A stretch of DNA of 64,000 nt. It comes from Bacteroidota bacterium (lineage in GTDB: Bacteria; Bacteroidota; Bacteroidia; B-17B0; Aurantibacillaceae). Where the stretch lies: positions 1 through 64,000 of the forward strand of contig CANFTW010000015.1 in assembly GCA_947450025.1 (NCBI GenBank). The letters are read 5' to 3'. Shown here one piece after another: positions 34,365 through 43,465 of the stretch. The stretch's first letter is position 1, and each line of letters opens with the position of its first letter. The translations under genes were made by a program, and so were the position numbers. The notes beneath the pieces are model-generated. The model was not told the DNA's origin, did no database searches, and saw only the letters and a list, made by a program, of their open reading frames with translations.

Positions 34365-35294
34365 TTAAGCGTTAATTGTTTTTTCAATTACAGAGTATGG
34401 ACGATCGCGTACTTCGTCATAAATTCTTACAATATACTCGCCGATTATACCTAAACATATTAATATTAATGAGCTAAAAAAAGAAATTAAAATAGCTAAA
34501 GTTGCAAAACCTTTAACAGGAATGTTGTTGGCAAAAAAACCATAGATAGTTATTATTGTATAAAAAGCAGCAAAACTTAAACCTATAATACCAAGGATAG
34601 TAATTACTCTAATTGGCATTGTTGAAAACGAGAAAATGCCATCCATGGCAATTTTAAGGTATTTTTTTAAAGTGTAGCCTGATTCTCCATCATATCTTGC
34701 TTGTCTTTCAAACTCAACACCTATCTGCTTAAAGCCAACCCATGCTCTTATTCCTCTTAAAAAAGGGTTTTTTTCATTAAACTTAAGCATATTTTCAACT
34801 ACAATTTTTTTCATAACACAAAAATCGCCGCTATCTAGTGGTATTTCAGTATTGCTCATGCGTTTTAGCACACGATAAAATGCGTTATAACTCATTCGTT
34901 TAATGAATGATTCTTTTCGGTTTTTTCTTACGCCATAAACTACATCATATCCATCATCTAAATATTTGAAAAATTTTGGTAGCTGAGAAGGAGGGTCTTG
35001 CAAATCATCGTCAATAATTGCAATGTAATCGCCTGTACAAAAACTTAAGCCTGTTTTTACAGCAATTTGATGCCCAAAATTTCTGGCAAGCTTAACGCCT
35101 ACTATATAATTGTATTTTTGATGTAATTCTTCAATTTTTAGGTAGCTTCCATCTTTACTTCCATCATCCACAAGAATCAATTCTAGAGTCCAATTATTTT
35201 TATTTTTTTCAAAATCTATTGCCTCCAAAAGCTTGGGCATAAAATTGGCAGAATAATATATGGGAACAACTATAGATATTTTAGTATTAACCAT
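34365..35294 (-). CDS. GT2-family polyprenyl-phosphate glycosyltransferase (DPM1/GtrB-like)
   Basis: The 309-residue protein has a GT-A domain with the metal-binding motifs VDDGSKDGS and AIIDDDLQDPPSQLP, followed by two C-terminal membrane helices (about 230-255 and 265-290). This is the layout of GtrB/ArnC-like enzymes that make undecaprenyl-phosphate-sugar, the donor used by GT39/GT-C transferases such as the one downstream. It is part of the minus-strand operon. Confidence 0.85.
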   Translation of the reverse strand: MVNTKISIVVPIYYSANFMPKLLEAIDFEKNKNNWTLELILVDDGSKDGSYLKIEELHQKYNYIVGVKLARNFGHQIAVKTGLSFCTGDYIAIIDDDLQDPPSQLPKFFKYLDDGYDVVYGVRKNRKESFIKRMSYNAFYRVLKRMSNTEIPLDSGDFCVMKKIVVENMLKFNEKNPFLRGIRAWVGFKQIGVEFERQARYDGESGYTLKKYLKIAMDGIFSFSTMPIRVITILGIIGLSFAAFYTIITIYGFFANNIPVKGFATLAILISFFSSLILICLGIIGEYIVRIYDEVRDRPYSVIEKTINA

Positions 35295-35298
35295 TTAA

Positions 35299-36129
35299 TT
35301 ACGACTTATTTAAAAGTTTTTTGTAAAGTATTTTTTTTGCTTTTGTTAAAACATATGCTTTAAATATACCAATTTTAGCATTAATGAATGTAACTTTGTA
35401 ACTTTTATTTGAATAAATTAAATTTATAAAAGATTTAACATCCTGATATTGTTTATCAATGATGTTTACACTAGCCGAACTTGCAGAAATACGAAATGCG
35501 CTTAAAACATCAGGCAGAGCGTATAATTTTCCATTTAATAAGATTTTATACCACAAATCTAAATCTAAAACATAAAATATTTTAGAGTTAAATACTCCAG
35601 TTTTAGCTATAATGTTTTTTCTAAACATTATAGCACCTCCTTCTCCAATAATATTACCTCCAGAACGAATATTTTTATTTATTGCTTGAACACCTGAAAT
35701 AACTAGATCTTTTTTTGAAAAGCCCCTGTTAAATAAGTTTTTACCTGAATTATCAATGATATTACGTCTTGAACATACCATGCTAATTTCTTCGTTGATA
35801 TCCTTATCTAAAATTTCGCTTTGTTTTAATAAGCAATCTTGATAAATAAAGTCATCGGCAGGTAAAATTTTAATGTATTTCCCTTTAGCATTTTCTATAG
35901 CTTTATTCCAATTTGGAATTAAACCTATGTTTTCAGTGTTTTCAATTAATTTTATCCGTGAGTCAATGAACTTTTTAACAATACTAACAGTGTTGTCGGA
36001 AGAATGATTGTCAATTATTAATAGTTCATAATCAGAGAAATTTTGATTTAGAACAGAATTAATAGCTTCTTCAATAAAATCTTGTCCGTTAAAAACAGGA
36101 ATACAAACACTTATTTTTGGTTGTGACAT
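35299..36129 (-). CDS. GT2-family glycosyltransferase
   Basis: With the ATG at 36129 (MSQPKISVCIPVFNGQDF) the protein has 276 residues and a GT-A fold: SVLNQNFSDYELLIIDNHSS and the DXD-type site KILPADDFI. There are no membrane helices, so it acts at the cytosolic face. The ATG at 36156 would add a hydrophobic, non-family extension. It probably adds one sugar of a surface glycan. It is the first gene of the minus-strand operon. Confidence 0.85.
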   Translation of the reverse strand: MSQPKISVCIPVFNGQDFIEEAINSVLNQNFSDYELLIIDNHSSDNTVSIVKKFIDSRIKLIENTENIGLIPNWNKAIENAKGKYIKILPADDFIYQDCLLKQSEILDKDINEEISMVCSRRNIIDNSGKNLFNRGFSKKDLVISGVQAINKNIRSGGNIIGEGGAIMFRKNIIAKTGVFNSKIFYVLDLDLWYKILLNGKLYALPDVLSAFRISASSASVNIIDKQYQDVKSFINLIYSNKSYKVTFINAKIGIFKAYVLTKAKKILYKKLLNKS

Positions 36130-36221
36130 AAATAAAACTAAAATATAAGAATACACAAAATATACTATACAAATATATTATATTTATAACTTAAAAAATT
36201 ACATTATACAATTCTATCTTC

Positions 36222-36770
36222 ATGAATTTTAAAATTATTAATTCTTCATTGCAAAATTGCTTTTTAATTGAATTTAATCAGTTAAATGATCAAAGAGGCT
36301 ATTTTACAAAAACATTTCATGTGGATATGTTTAAGGAAATGGGTATAAGCATGAATATTAAAGAAGAATACTTCACTTTTTCATTAAAAAATGTATTCAG
36401 AGGGCTTCATTTTCAGTTACCCCCAAAAGATATTGACAAACTGGTTTTTTGTTTGTCAGGACAAGTAATAGATTACGTTGTAGATATAAGAAAAGGATCA
36501 CCTACATTTGGAAAGTATGACGTTTTTGAACTTAATGGCAATTGTCCTAAAGCTGTATTTGTTCCTAAGGGATTTGCACATGGGTTTTACGTTGTTTCCG
36601 AAAATGCTTTAATGCAATACAAAGTTTCTGATGTGTTTGATAAGGATTGTGATTATGGCATTTCTTATAAATCATTTGATTTCGCTAAAGATATTGTAAA
36701 CCCAATTTTATCCGATCGTGATTATAAATTTATAACCTTAAATGAATTTGATTCTCCATTTAAATTTTAG
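36222..36770 (+). CDS. dTDP-4-dehydrorhamnose 3,5-epimerase-like (RmlC/AscE-type) sugar epimerase
   Basis: The 182-residue cupin has the RmlC landmarks: DQRGYFTKTFH, FRGLHFQLPP with its catalytic His region, VVDIRKGSPTFGKY and PKGFAHGFYV. Next to a CDP-sugar pathway this is more likely a C5-epimerase of the AscE type (CDP-ascarylose) than an RmlC of the dTDP-rhamnose route, since no rmlA, rmlB or rmlD is present. Substrate assignment is inference. It starts the plus-strand sugar operon and is divergent from the GT2 genes. Confidence 0.75.
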   Translation: MNFKIINSSLQNCFLIEFNQLNDQRGYFTKTFHVDMFKEMGISMNIKEEYFTFSLKNVFRGLHFQLPPKDIDKLVFCLSGQVIDYVVDIRKGSPTFGKYDVFELNGNCPKAVFVPKGFAHGFYVVSENALMQYKVSDVFDKDCDYGISYKSFDFAKDIVNPILSDRDYKFITLNEFDSPFKF

Positions 36771-36776
36771 TAATTA

Positions 36777-37625
36777 ATGAAAATACTTGTAACTGGAGCA
36801 ACAGGAGGAATAGGTAGGCTTTTAATCCCTATTTTATTAAAGGCTGGGCATGAGGTAATTGCTACTTCTAAATCATTTGAAAAAGCTAAATTACTTAGTT
36901 TTTTTAATCAAGTAACTTATATTACCTACGACTTTAACCAGCCTTTGAGTGATAATTTATTTCAATACTTTGGGAAACCTGATAGCGTTATTCATTTAGC
37001 GTGGGATAAACTTAATGATTATAAAAACGAAGAACATACAACAACTATTTTAGAAAAACATAAATTATTTGTACAAAATTTAATAAGCAATGGCTTAAAA
37101 GATTTTAATGGGGTTGGCACATGTTATGAGTATGGATTAATTGAAGGAGAACTTAAAGAAACGATGACCGTATCTCCAAAGCTATCCTATCCATTGGCAA
37201 AGTATAAATTATTTGAATTTATTGAATCTTTAAAATCTCACTATCAATTTGAAAGCAAATGGTTAAGAATTTTTTATATTTTTGGAGAAATATATGGTAG
37301 AAAAAATTTATTTTCATTATTAAATCAGGCTATTAACGATAAACATAAAACGTTTAATATGTCTGGCGGACAACAGATAAGGGATTTTTTGTCACCCGAA
37401 GAAATTGCCACATTAATAGCCTCTATAGCTACCCAAAGAAAGGTTAATGGTATTGTAAATTGTTGCAGTGGAAAGCCTATAATGCTGGTTGATTTTATCA
37501 AAAATTATTTAAAAGAAAAAAATTATGAAATTGAGTTAAACTTAGGATGTTTTCCTTACCCAGATTATGAACCAATGAATACTTGGGGAAATACAGAAAA
37601 ATTAAATAAAATTATTTTAAAATAA
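36777..37625 (+). CDS. NAD(P)-dependent sugar reductase/epimerase (SDR, AscF-like)
   Basis: The 282-residue extended SDR has the cofactor motif GATGGIG (about 7-13) and a YxxxK pair in SYPLAKYKLFEF. In a CDP-dideoxyhexose locus the expected role is final C4-keto reduction. It begins 6 bp after the epimerase-like gene. The exact product (CDP-ascarylose, abequose, paratose and so on) cannot be fixed by sequence alone. Confidence 0.72.
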   Translation: MKILVTGATGGIGRLLIPILLKAGHEVIATSKSFEKAKLLSFFNQVTYITYDFNQPLSDNLFQYFGKPDSVIHLAWDKLNDYKNEEHTTTILEKHKLFVQNLISNGLKDFNGVGTCYEYGLIEGELKETMTVSPKLSYPLAKYKLFEFIESLKSHYQFESKWLRIFYIFGEIYGRKNLFSLLNQAINDKHKTFNMSGGQQIRDFLSPEEIATLIASIATQRKVNGIVNCCSGKPIMLVDFIKNYLKEKNYEIELNLGCFPYPDYEPMNTWGNTEKLNKIILK

Positions 37626-37659
37626 TTAAAAGAGGATAAAAATAACAGTGTTTAATTGT

Positions 37660-37667
37660 TATATTCG
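37660..37667 (+). promoter_or_regulatory. Possible -7 promoter box (TATATTCG)
   Basis: TATATTCG is a one-mismatch TAnnTTTG box in the 169-bp gap before rfbF. It would allow separate transcription of rfbFGH. The -33 element is not seen, so confidence is low. The gap contains no gene. Confidence 0.25.
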
Positions 37668-37794
37668 TTATTGCAATATAATCGATTGAAATAAGAAAGT
37701 GTAAAAAAATATTTATGAAATAGCTATGTTTGTTTAAAACATAAATACCGATGCAAACAGGCTATACCATAAGACAATAAAATAGTATAAACAT

Positions 37795-38574
37795 ATGAAA
37801 GTTGTTATTTTAGCGGGAGGATTAGGCACTAGATTAGCCGAAGAAACTGGGATTAGACCAAAACCAATGGTTGAAATTGGAGGTAAACCAATTTTATGGC
37901 ATATCATGAAAATATATAGCCATTATGGTTTTAACGAATTTGTAGTTTGTTTAGGTTATAAAGGGTTTATGATAAAGGAATATTTTGCTAATTATTTTAT
38001 GCATCAAAGCGATGTTTCTTTTGATTTGTCAAATAACAAAATGGAGGTTCATACTAATGAATCAGAAAGTTGGAAGGTAACTTTGGTTGATACAGGCGTA
38101 AATACAAATACAGCAGGCCGAATTAAACGCATTCAAAAATACGTTGGTAACGAGCCATTTATGTTGACTTATGGAGATGGAGTAGCTAATATTAACATAA
38201 ATGATTTAATTAGGTTTCATAAAAAAAATGGTAAGATGGCAACCTTATCATCTGTTCAGTTACCAGGCAGATTTGGAAGTGTTGAAACAGATGAGTTTGG
38301 TATTGTAAAGTCCTTTAAAGAAAAGCCAATGGGTGATGGAATGTGGATAAATGGAGGTTTTTTTGTTTTGGAACCTGCTATTTTTAATTATCTGGAAGGT
38401 GATATGGATGACATACAATGGGAGAAAAAACCATTAACTGAAATTGCTAATGATGGTAATTTGGCAGCATATAAACACCTAGGATTTTGGAAATGTATGG
38501 ATGCAATCAGAGATAAAATTGAACTTGAGGAAATTTGGAATTCAGAAAAACCTGATTGGAAAATTTGGAAATAA
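37795..38574 (+). CDS. rfbF: Glucose-1-phosphate cytidylyltransferase RfbF
   Basis: The 259-residue nucleotidyltransferase opens with KVVILAGGLGTRLAEETG, the pyrophosphorylase signature, followed by PKPMVEIGGKPILWH. It makes CDP-glucose from glucose-1-phosphate and CTP, the first step of CDP-3,6-dideoxyhexose synthesis. Family length is about 257. It sits 7 bp before rfbG and forms a three-gene unit with rfbG and rfbH. Confidence 0.93.
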   Translation: MKVVILAGGLGTRLAEETGIRPKPMVEIGGKPILWHIMKIYSHYGFNEFVVCLGYKGFMIKEYFANYFMHQSDVSFDLSNNKMEVHTNESESWKVTLVDTGVNTNTAGRIKRIQKYVGNEPFMLTYGDGVANININDLIRFHKKNGKMATLSSVQLPGRFGSVETDEFGIVKSFKEKPMGDGMWINGGFFVLEPAIFNYLEGDMDDIQWEKKPLTEIANDGNLAAYKHLGFWKCMDAIRDKIELEEIWNSEKPDWKIWK

Positions 38575-38581
38575 AGGCATT

Positions 38582-39655
38582 ATGAAAAAAGTAGATTTAT
38601 TTTCAGGAATATATAAAGGTAAAAAAATTCTGGTAACTGGAGATACAGGATTTAAGGGTTCATGGATGTGCATTTGGTTAAAGGAATTAGGCGCAGATAT
38701 TTATGGATATGCTTTTGCACCTTTAACTGAAAAAGATAATTATGTAACTACTGGGCTTTCAAATAAAATACACCACATGGATGGTGATGTTAGAAATTTA
38801 GAACAATTACAAAATTATTTTAACCAGGTTAAACCGGATATCGCTTTTCATTTAGCTGCTCAGCCTTTAGTTATTGAATCATATAACAATCCTCATTATA
38901 ATTTTGAAACAAATTTAATGGGAACAGTTAACTTTTTTGAAGCAGTAAGAAATTGCCCCTCTGTAAAAGTGGCTATTAATATAACAACGGATAAGTGTTA
39001 TCAAAATAATGAATGGATGTGGGGCTATCGCGAAAATGACGCGATGGGAGGCGAAGATCCTTACAGTGCTTCAAAGGGATGTTCGGAGTTGATAACCAAT
39101 TCTTATATTAAATCTTTTTTTACTAAAGATGGAACAGCTCATGTTGCTTCAGGTAGGGCCGGAAATGTAATTGGTGGTGGAGATTGGGCAGACAATAGAA
39201 TTATACCAGATATGATAAGAGCTTATCAATCTAATCAAACGTCAGTAATTCGAAATCCTAATTCCGTTAGACCATGGCAATTTGTATTAGAACCAGTATT
39301 TGGTTACATGAAGTTAGCTGAAAAATTATGGACAAATGGAAAGACATTTGCAGGCGGGTGGAATTTTGGTCCAGCTGCATTTGAAAACTATAGTGTAGGA
39401 GATGTCGTTAACGAGGTAAAGAAAATTGCTCCAACTATTAATATTGACTCTCCTAATATAACTGAAAAATTACATGAAGCTGGTTTGTTGAAATTAGATA
39501 TTACTAAAGCGGTTAATTTTTTAGGCTGGAAACCAAAATTAAATTTCGAGGAAACTATTCAATTTACAATTCAAGGATATCAAGAAGAATTAAATTCTCA
39601 AAACAATATCTATGATTGTCGTGTTAATCAAATAGAATCATATTGTAGCAAATAA
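38582..39655 (+). CDS. rfbG: CDP-glucose 4,6-dehydratase RfbG
   Basis: The ATG at 38582 ([20 protein letters not shown]) gives the usual 357 residues; the in-frame ATG 81 bp upstream would overlap rfbF and add a non-family extension. It has the Rossmann motif GDTGFKG and the YxxxK pair in [12 protein letters not shown]. It converts CDP-glucose into CDP-4-keto-6-deoxyglucose using bound NAD. It is followed 2 bp later by rfbH. Confidence 0.93.
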   Translation: MKKVDLFSGIYKGKKILVTGDTGFKGSWMCIWLKELGADIYGYAFAPLTEKDNYVTTGLSNKIHHMDGDVRNLEQLQNYFNQVKPDIAFHLAAQPLVIESYNNPHYNFETNLMGTVNFFEAVRNCPSVKVAINITTDKCYQNNEWMWGYRENDAMGGEDPYSASKGCSELITNSYIKSFFTKDGTAHVASGRAGNVIGGGDWADNRIIPDMIRAYQSNQTSVIRNPNSVRPWQFVLEPVFGYMKLAEKLWTNGKTFAGGWNFGPAAFENYSVGDVVNEVKKIAPTINIDSPNITEKLHEAGLLKLDITKAVNFLGWKPKLNFEETIQFTIQGYQEELNSQNNIYDCRVNQIESYCSK

Positions 39656-39657
39656 CT

Positions 39658-40968
39658 ATGTCAAAATTATTAGATATTAAACATCAAATTCATGCTCTAA
39701 TTAAGGAGTATCATGATGAAGCTTTTAAAGCAAAGCCTTTTGTAGAAGGAGAATCTGCTGTTCCAGTTAGTGGAAAAGTATTTGATCATAAAGAATTAAC
39801 TTATATTACAGATTCTGCTTTAGATGCATGGTTTACAACTGGTAAATTTAATGCTGAGTTTGAAAAAAAGTTAGCAAAGTATATCAATGTGAAATCTGTG
39901 TTAACCGTTAACTCAGGTTCATCAGCAAATTTAGTGGCTTTCTCAGCTTTAACAGCCAAAGAGCTAGGTGAAGAACGAATTAAGCCAGGCGATGAAGTAA
40001 TTACAGTGGCAGCATCCTTTCCAACAACAGTAAATCCTATTTTACAATATGGTGCAATTCCCGTGTTTTTGGATGTAACTATTCCTCATTATGAAATGGA
40101 TGTGGAACTTTTAGAAAAAGCATTGTCACACAAAACAAAAGCCGTCGTGATTGCTCATACAATGGGTAATGTTTTTAATTTGGATGCAATTACCGCTTTT
40201 TGCGAGAAACATGATTTATGGTTAATGGAAGATTGTTGTGATGCTTTAGGGGCAACATATAATGGTCAACATGTAGGTACATTTGGAGACATTGCGACGT
40301 TAAGTTTTTATCCAGCACATCATATTACTATGGGTGAGGGTGGAGCGGTATACACCTCTAATTCTAAATTAAAAAAAATCGCAGAATCTTTTAGAGATTG
40401 GGGACGTGATTGCTGGTGTGAACCAGGCAAGGATAATACATGTGGCTTACGTTTTTGTCAGCAATTAGGAGATTTACCAATGGGTTACGATCATAAATAC
40501 ATTTATTCTCGTCAAGGCTTTAATTTAAAAATAACTGATATGCAAGCTGCTTTAGGTTTAGCTCAGTTAGAAAAATTAGATGAGTTTATTAAAATTAGAA
40601 GACATAATTTTGATTTACTAACTAAGACTTTACACAAACATTCTAATAAATTAATTTTACCAGAAGCAACTCCAAACTCAAATCCATCTTGGTTTGGTTT
40701 TTTAATTACGGTAAAAAAAGATGCAGGTATTACTCGTAATGATTTAGTTCAAAAATTGAATGATAAAAAAGTAGCGACACGTTTATTATTTGCAGGAGAT
40801 TTACGTAAACAACCGTATTTCAAGGATTACGATTATCGTGTTGTGGGTGATTTACCAAATACCGATATTATTGTGAGTGATACATTTTGGATTGGTGTAA
40901 CTCCTATGATTAATGATGAGATGATTGCCTATATGGGTAAATGTTTTGATGAAATATTAGGTGAATAA
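39658..40968 (+). CDS. rfbH: CDP-6-deoxy-4-hexulose-3-dehydrase RfbH (E1)
   Basis: The 436-residue enzyme is the PMP- and [2Fe-2S]-dependent dehydrase that removes the C3 hydroxyl in 3,6-dideoxyhexose synthesis. The catalytic Lys of PLP aminotransferases is replaced by His (H221 in [13 protein letters not shown]). The cluster cysteines follow the known C-x57-C-x1-C-x7-C spacing (C194, C252, C254, C262). These residues mark it as E1 rather than an aminotransferase. It needs an electron-supplying reductase (E3, RfbI/AscD), which is not encoded in the window. Confidence 0.93.
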   Translation: MSKLLDIKHQIHALIKEYHDEAFKAKPFVEGESAVPVSGKVFDHKELTYITDSALDAWFTTGKFNAEFEKKLAKYINVKSVLTVNSGSSANLVAFSALTAKELGEERIKPGDEVITVAASFPTTVNPILQYGAIPVFLDVTIPHYEMDVELLEKALSHKTKAVVIAHTMGNVFNLDAITAFCEKHDLWLMEDCCDALGATYNGQHVGTFGDIATLSFYPAHHITMGEGGAVYTSNSKLKKIAESFRDWGRDCWCEPGKDNTCGLRFCQQLGDLPMGYDHKYIYSRQGFNLKITDMQAALGLAQLEKLDEFIKIRRHNFDLLTKTLHKHSNKLILPEATPNSNPSWFGFLITVKKDAGITRNDLVQKLNDKKVATRLLFAGDLRKQPYFKDYDYRVVGDLPNTDIIVSDTFWIGVTPMINDEMIAYMGKCFDEILGE

Positions 40969-41012
40969 TAAGTTATTTTCTCAAATTATTACTTTTAGTA
41001 AACTTATACCAT

Positions 41013-42056
41013 ATGTATAAAAAATATATAAAAAATCTATTTATAATAATAATTATTTTGAGTTTTAGTATTGTTCAAGCTCAACTTCCTAATTATGTTC
41101 CAACTTCTGGCTTAATGGGATGGTGGCCTTTTGGAGGAAATGCCAACGACTTAAGTGGAAATAGTTATTCAGCTACAATTAATGGTGCAGTTCAATCTTC
41201 TGATCGATTTGGTTATACAAACTGTGCCTATAGTTTTAATGGTACATCTGATTATATTGCTACAAATTATACTGGTGTTTTAGGTGCAAATGCAAGGTCT
41301 GTATCTTTTTGGGCAAAAACTTCTAATAATGTTTCTCCAATGACAGCTGTTTGTTGGGGTGATAATCAATTTTTCCCAAATGCAGGTACAAGATTTGGTT
41401 GTGGATTTAATTATGGTACCGATGGATTAACTATAGATGGAGCTGATTGTGCTATTACATATTCTGCTTCAGTTAACTTCTCTGATAATCAATGGCATCA
41501 TTATGTTTTTCAGATGAATAATGTCGATTTATTAAATCAAGTCAATATATATATGGATGGTATATTTTTATCTATAGTTAAAAACTCACTACGTCCAACA
41601 ACAGTTATGTCAACCATACATAATTTTAATGTTTTTTTTGGTAAAACGGATTATACTGTTTCTGGAATGTTTGAAGGTTCATTGGACGATATTGCTATTT
41701 GGAATAGAACACTCACCAATACAGAAATTACTTCAATGTATAATGGATATTCATCTTGCAGTCCTAATGGAATAGAAGAAATTAATACGAAAAATAATTC
41801 ATGCTCCATATTCCCTAATCCATCAAGTAAAGAATTGTATCTAAAAGTAGACGGCCAGTTTATTAATGATTTGAATAAAGATTTGTCTGTCTGTATTTAT
41901 TCTTACGATGGGAAATTAGTAGCTAAACAATTGTTTGCAAAGAAAGAACTTAACTATAATAATAAACTTAACATAGAAGATTTGGCCAATGGCTTTTATA
42001 CGTTAAAAGTAGAATCAGATAATTATACCCAGAATATAAAATTTATAAAAAATTAA
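41013..42056 (+). CDS. T9SS-secreted LamG-domain protein
   Basis: The 347-residue protein has a signal peptide (about 1-23, ending IVQAQ) and a LamG/concanavalin-like lectin domain (about 28-243). The domain has the hallmark ends GLMGWWPFGGNANDLSGNSY and FEGSLDDIAIWNRTLTNTE. A C-terminal type A sorting domain follows (about 262-347, with SIFPNPSSKELYLKVDG). It is probably a surface glycan- or protein-binding adhesin exported by T9SS. It lies just after the sugar operon but has its own terminator. Confidence 0.85.
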   Translation: MYKKYIKNLFIIIIILSFSIVQAQLPNYVPTSGLMGWWPFGGNANDLSGNSYSATINGAVQSSDRFGYTNCAYSFNGTSDYIATNYTGVLGANARSVSFWAKTSNNVSPMTAVCWGDNQFFPNAGTRFGCGFNYGTDGLTIDGADCAITYSASVNFSDNQWHHYVFQMNNVDLLNQVNIYMDGIFLSIVKNSLRPTTVMSTIHNFNVFFGKTDYTVSGMFEGSLDDIAIWNRTLTNTEITSMYNGYSSCSPNGIEEINTKNNSCSIFPNPSSKELYLKVDGQFINDLNKDLSVCIYSYDGKLVAKQLFAKKELNYNNKLNIEDLANGFYTLKVESDNYTQNIKFIKN

Positions 42057-42076
42057 TAAGTTTTTTTCTCTATTTA

Positions 42077-42101
42077 AAAAGATAGTAAATCACTATCTTT
42101 T
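42077..42101. terminator. Bidirectional rho-independent terminator
   Basis: Arms AAAAGATAGT and ACTATCTTTT flank the loop AAATC. T-runs occur in both directions and the element sits between the convergent LamG gene and aroQ; the aroQ stop overlaps its last bases. Confidence 0.75.
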
Positions 42102-42519
42102 ATTTTATAAAACTATCAATTGCCATTTCATAGCCTTTTAAACCAAAGCCACTAATGCTTCCCTTACAATGTTTTCCTAAATAGGAAACATGCCTATAAT
42201 CTTCTCTTCCAAAAATATTACTGATATGAACTTCTATAACAGGTGTTTTAATAGAGGCTATAGCATCAGCAATAGCGATAGATGTATGCGTATAAGCTCC
42301 AGCATTGATGATAATGCCGTCATAATTAAATCCTATTTCATGAATCCTGTTAATCAAGTCTCCTTCTATATTGCTTTGATAGTAGCTTAATTCAAGTGTT
42401 TGATATTTAGATTGTAGAGTCTTAAAATAGTCATCAAAAGACTGATGACCATAAATTTCTACTTCTCTTTTTCCTAAAAGATTCAAATTTGGACCATTGA
42501 TTATTGCTATCTTTAACAC
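42100..42519 (-). CDS. aroQ: Type II 3-dehydroquinate dehydratase
   Basis: The protein matches type II dehydroquinases throughout: INGPNLNLLGKREVEIYG (active-site Tyr loop), YYQSNIEGDLINRIHEIG, IINAGAYTHTSIAIADAI and EVHISNIFGREDYRHVS. It makes 3-dehydroshikimate in the shikimate pathway. The family core begins at a GTG (42519; (M)LKIAIINGPN, 139 residues); an in-frame ATG at 42552 adds 11 residues (MSIFELIKIRD). The gene is head-to-head with xerD, and the two start regions overlap. Confidence 0.93.
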   Translation of the reverse strand: MLKIAIINGPNLNLLGKREVEIYGHQSFDDYFKTLQSKYQTLELSYYQSNIEGDLINRIHEIGFNYDGIIINAGAYTHTSIAIADAIASIKTPVIEVHISNIFGREDYRHVSYLGKHCKGSISGFGLKGYEMAIDSFIK

Positions 42520-43465
42520 GTCTCTTATTTTTATTAATTCAAAAATACTCATTACTCTGCAACTTTGGAAATCAAATATTAATGATTTTAAATACTATCT
42601 TCAAGTAGAAAAGTCTCTTTCAGAAAACTCAGTGGTTTCGTACGAAAGTGATATTCAAAAGTTGATGGCATTTATTGAGATGTTCTATCCTTCCAAAAGC
42701 CCTTCGGATGTAACTTTACAAACCTTACAAGAATTTTTAAAATATATTGCTGAATTTCATTTTACAGAAACAACGCAATCTCGGATCATTTCAGGAATTA
42801 AACATTTTTTTAAATTCTTAGTCCTTGAAAATTATATTCAAACAAGTCCAGCTGAATTATTAGAAACACCTCGTATTAAACGTAAACTCCCGGTTTTTTT
42901 AAGTGTAGAGGAAATTGATTTAATGCTGTCATTTATAGATAGAAGCACACCCGAAGGAGAGCGCAATATCGCCATGCTTGAAACTATGTATAGTTGTGGA
43001 TTGCGCGTATCAGAACTGATTACTTTAAAATTAAGTGACTTACATATTCAGGATGGATTTATTAGTGTGATTGGAAAAGGGGATAAGCAACGTTTAATTC
43101 CCATTGGAAAATCAGCTCTTCGTTTAATTGATAATTACCTCCAACACCATCGCCATCATATTAAGATTAAAAAAAATCATGAGGATATGATTTTTTTGAG
43201 TAAACGCGGAACTCCCATTACTCGTCAAATGGTGTTTTATGTTATTAAAGATTTAGCGGAAAAAGCGAGAATCAAAAAAATATTGAGTCCTCATACCTTT
43301 CGCCATTCATTTGCGACTCATTTAGTAGAAGGTGGTGCAGATTTACGAGCAGTTCAAGAAATGTTAGGGCATGAAAGTATTACCACTACTGAAATTTATA
43401 CACATCTTGATCAGTATTTTCTTCGTGAAAATATTTTGAGTTATCATCCTCGAAATAAATCTTAA
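42497..43465 (+). CDS. xerD: Site-specific tyrosine recombinase XerD (non-ATG start)
   Basis: The catalytic set is complete: R170 (CGLRVSELITL), K194 (GKGDKQRL), H266 and R269 (SPHTFRHSF), H292 (GHESITT) and Y301. XerD resolves chromosome dimers at dif with XerC and FtsK. The core domain begins near LWKSNINDFKYYL, but no ATG or GTG precedes it in frame. The frame starts at TTG 42497, which overlaps the divergent aroQ; a CTG at 42557 closer to the core is the alternative. The 3' end overlaps the DUF72 gene tail-to-tail by four bases. Confidence 0.9.
   Translation: MIIAIFNTSLIFINSKILITLQLWKSNINDFKYYLQVEKSLSENSVVSYESDIQKLMAFIEMFYPSKSPSDVTLQTLQEFLKYIAEFHFTETTQSRIISGIKHFFKFLVLENYIQTSPAELLETPRIKRKLPVFLSVEEIDLMLSFIDRSTPEGERNIAMLETMYSCGLRVSELITLKLSDLHIQDGFISVIGKGDKQRLIPIGKSALRLIDNYLQHHRHHIKIKKNHEDMIFLSKRGTPITRQMVFYVIKDLAEKARIKKILSPHTFRHSFATHLVEGGADLRAVQEMLGHESITTTEIYTHLDQYFLRENILSYHPRNKS

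Noticed and set aside
38501-38581. N-terminal extension of RfbG overlapping rfbF
   Set aside because: The overlap and non-family residues favour the ATG at 38582, which gives the standard RfbG start.
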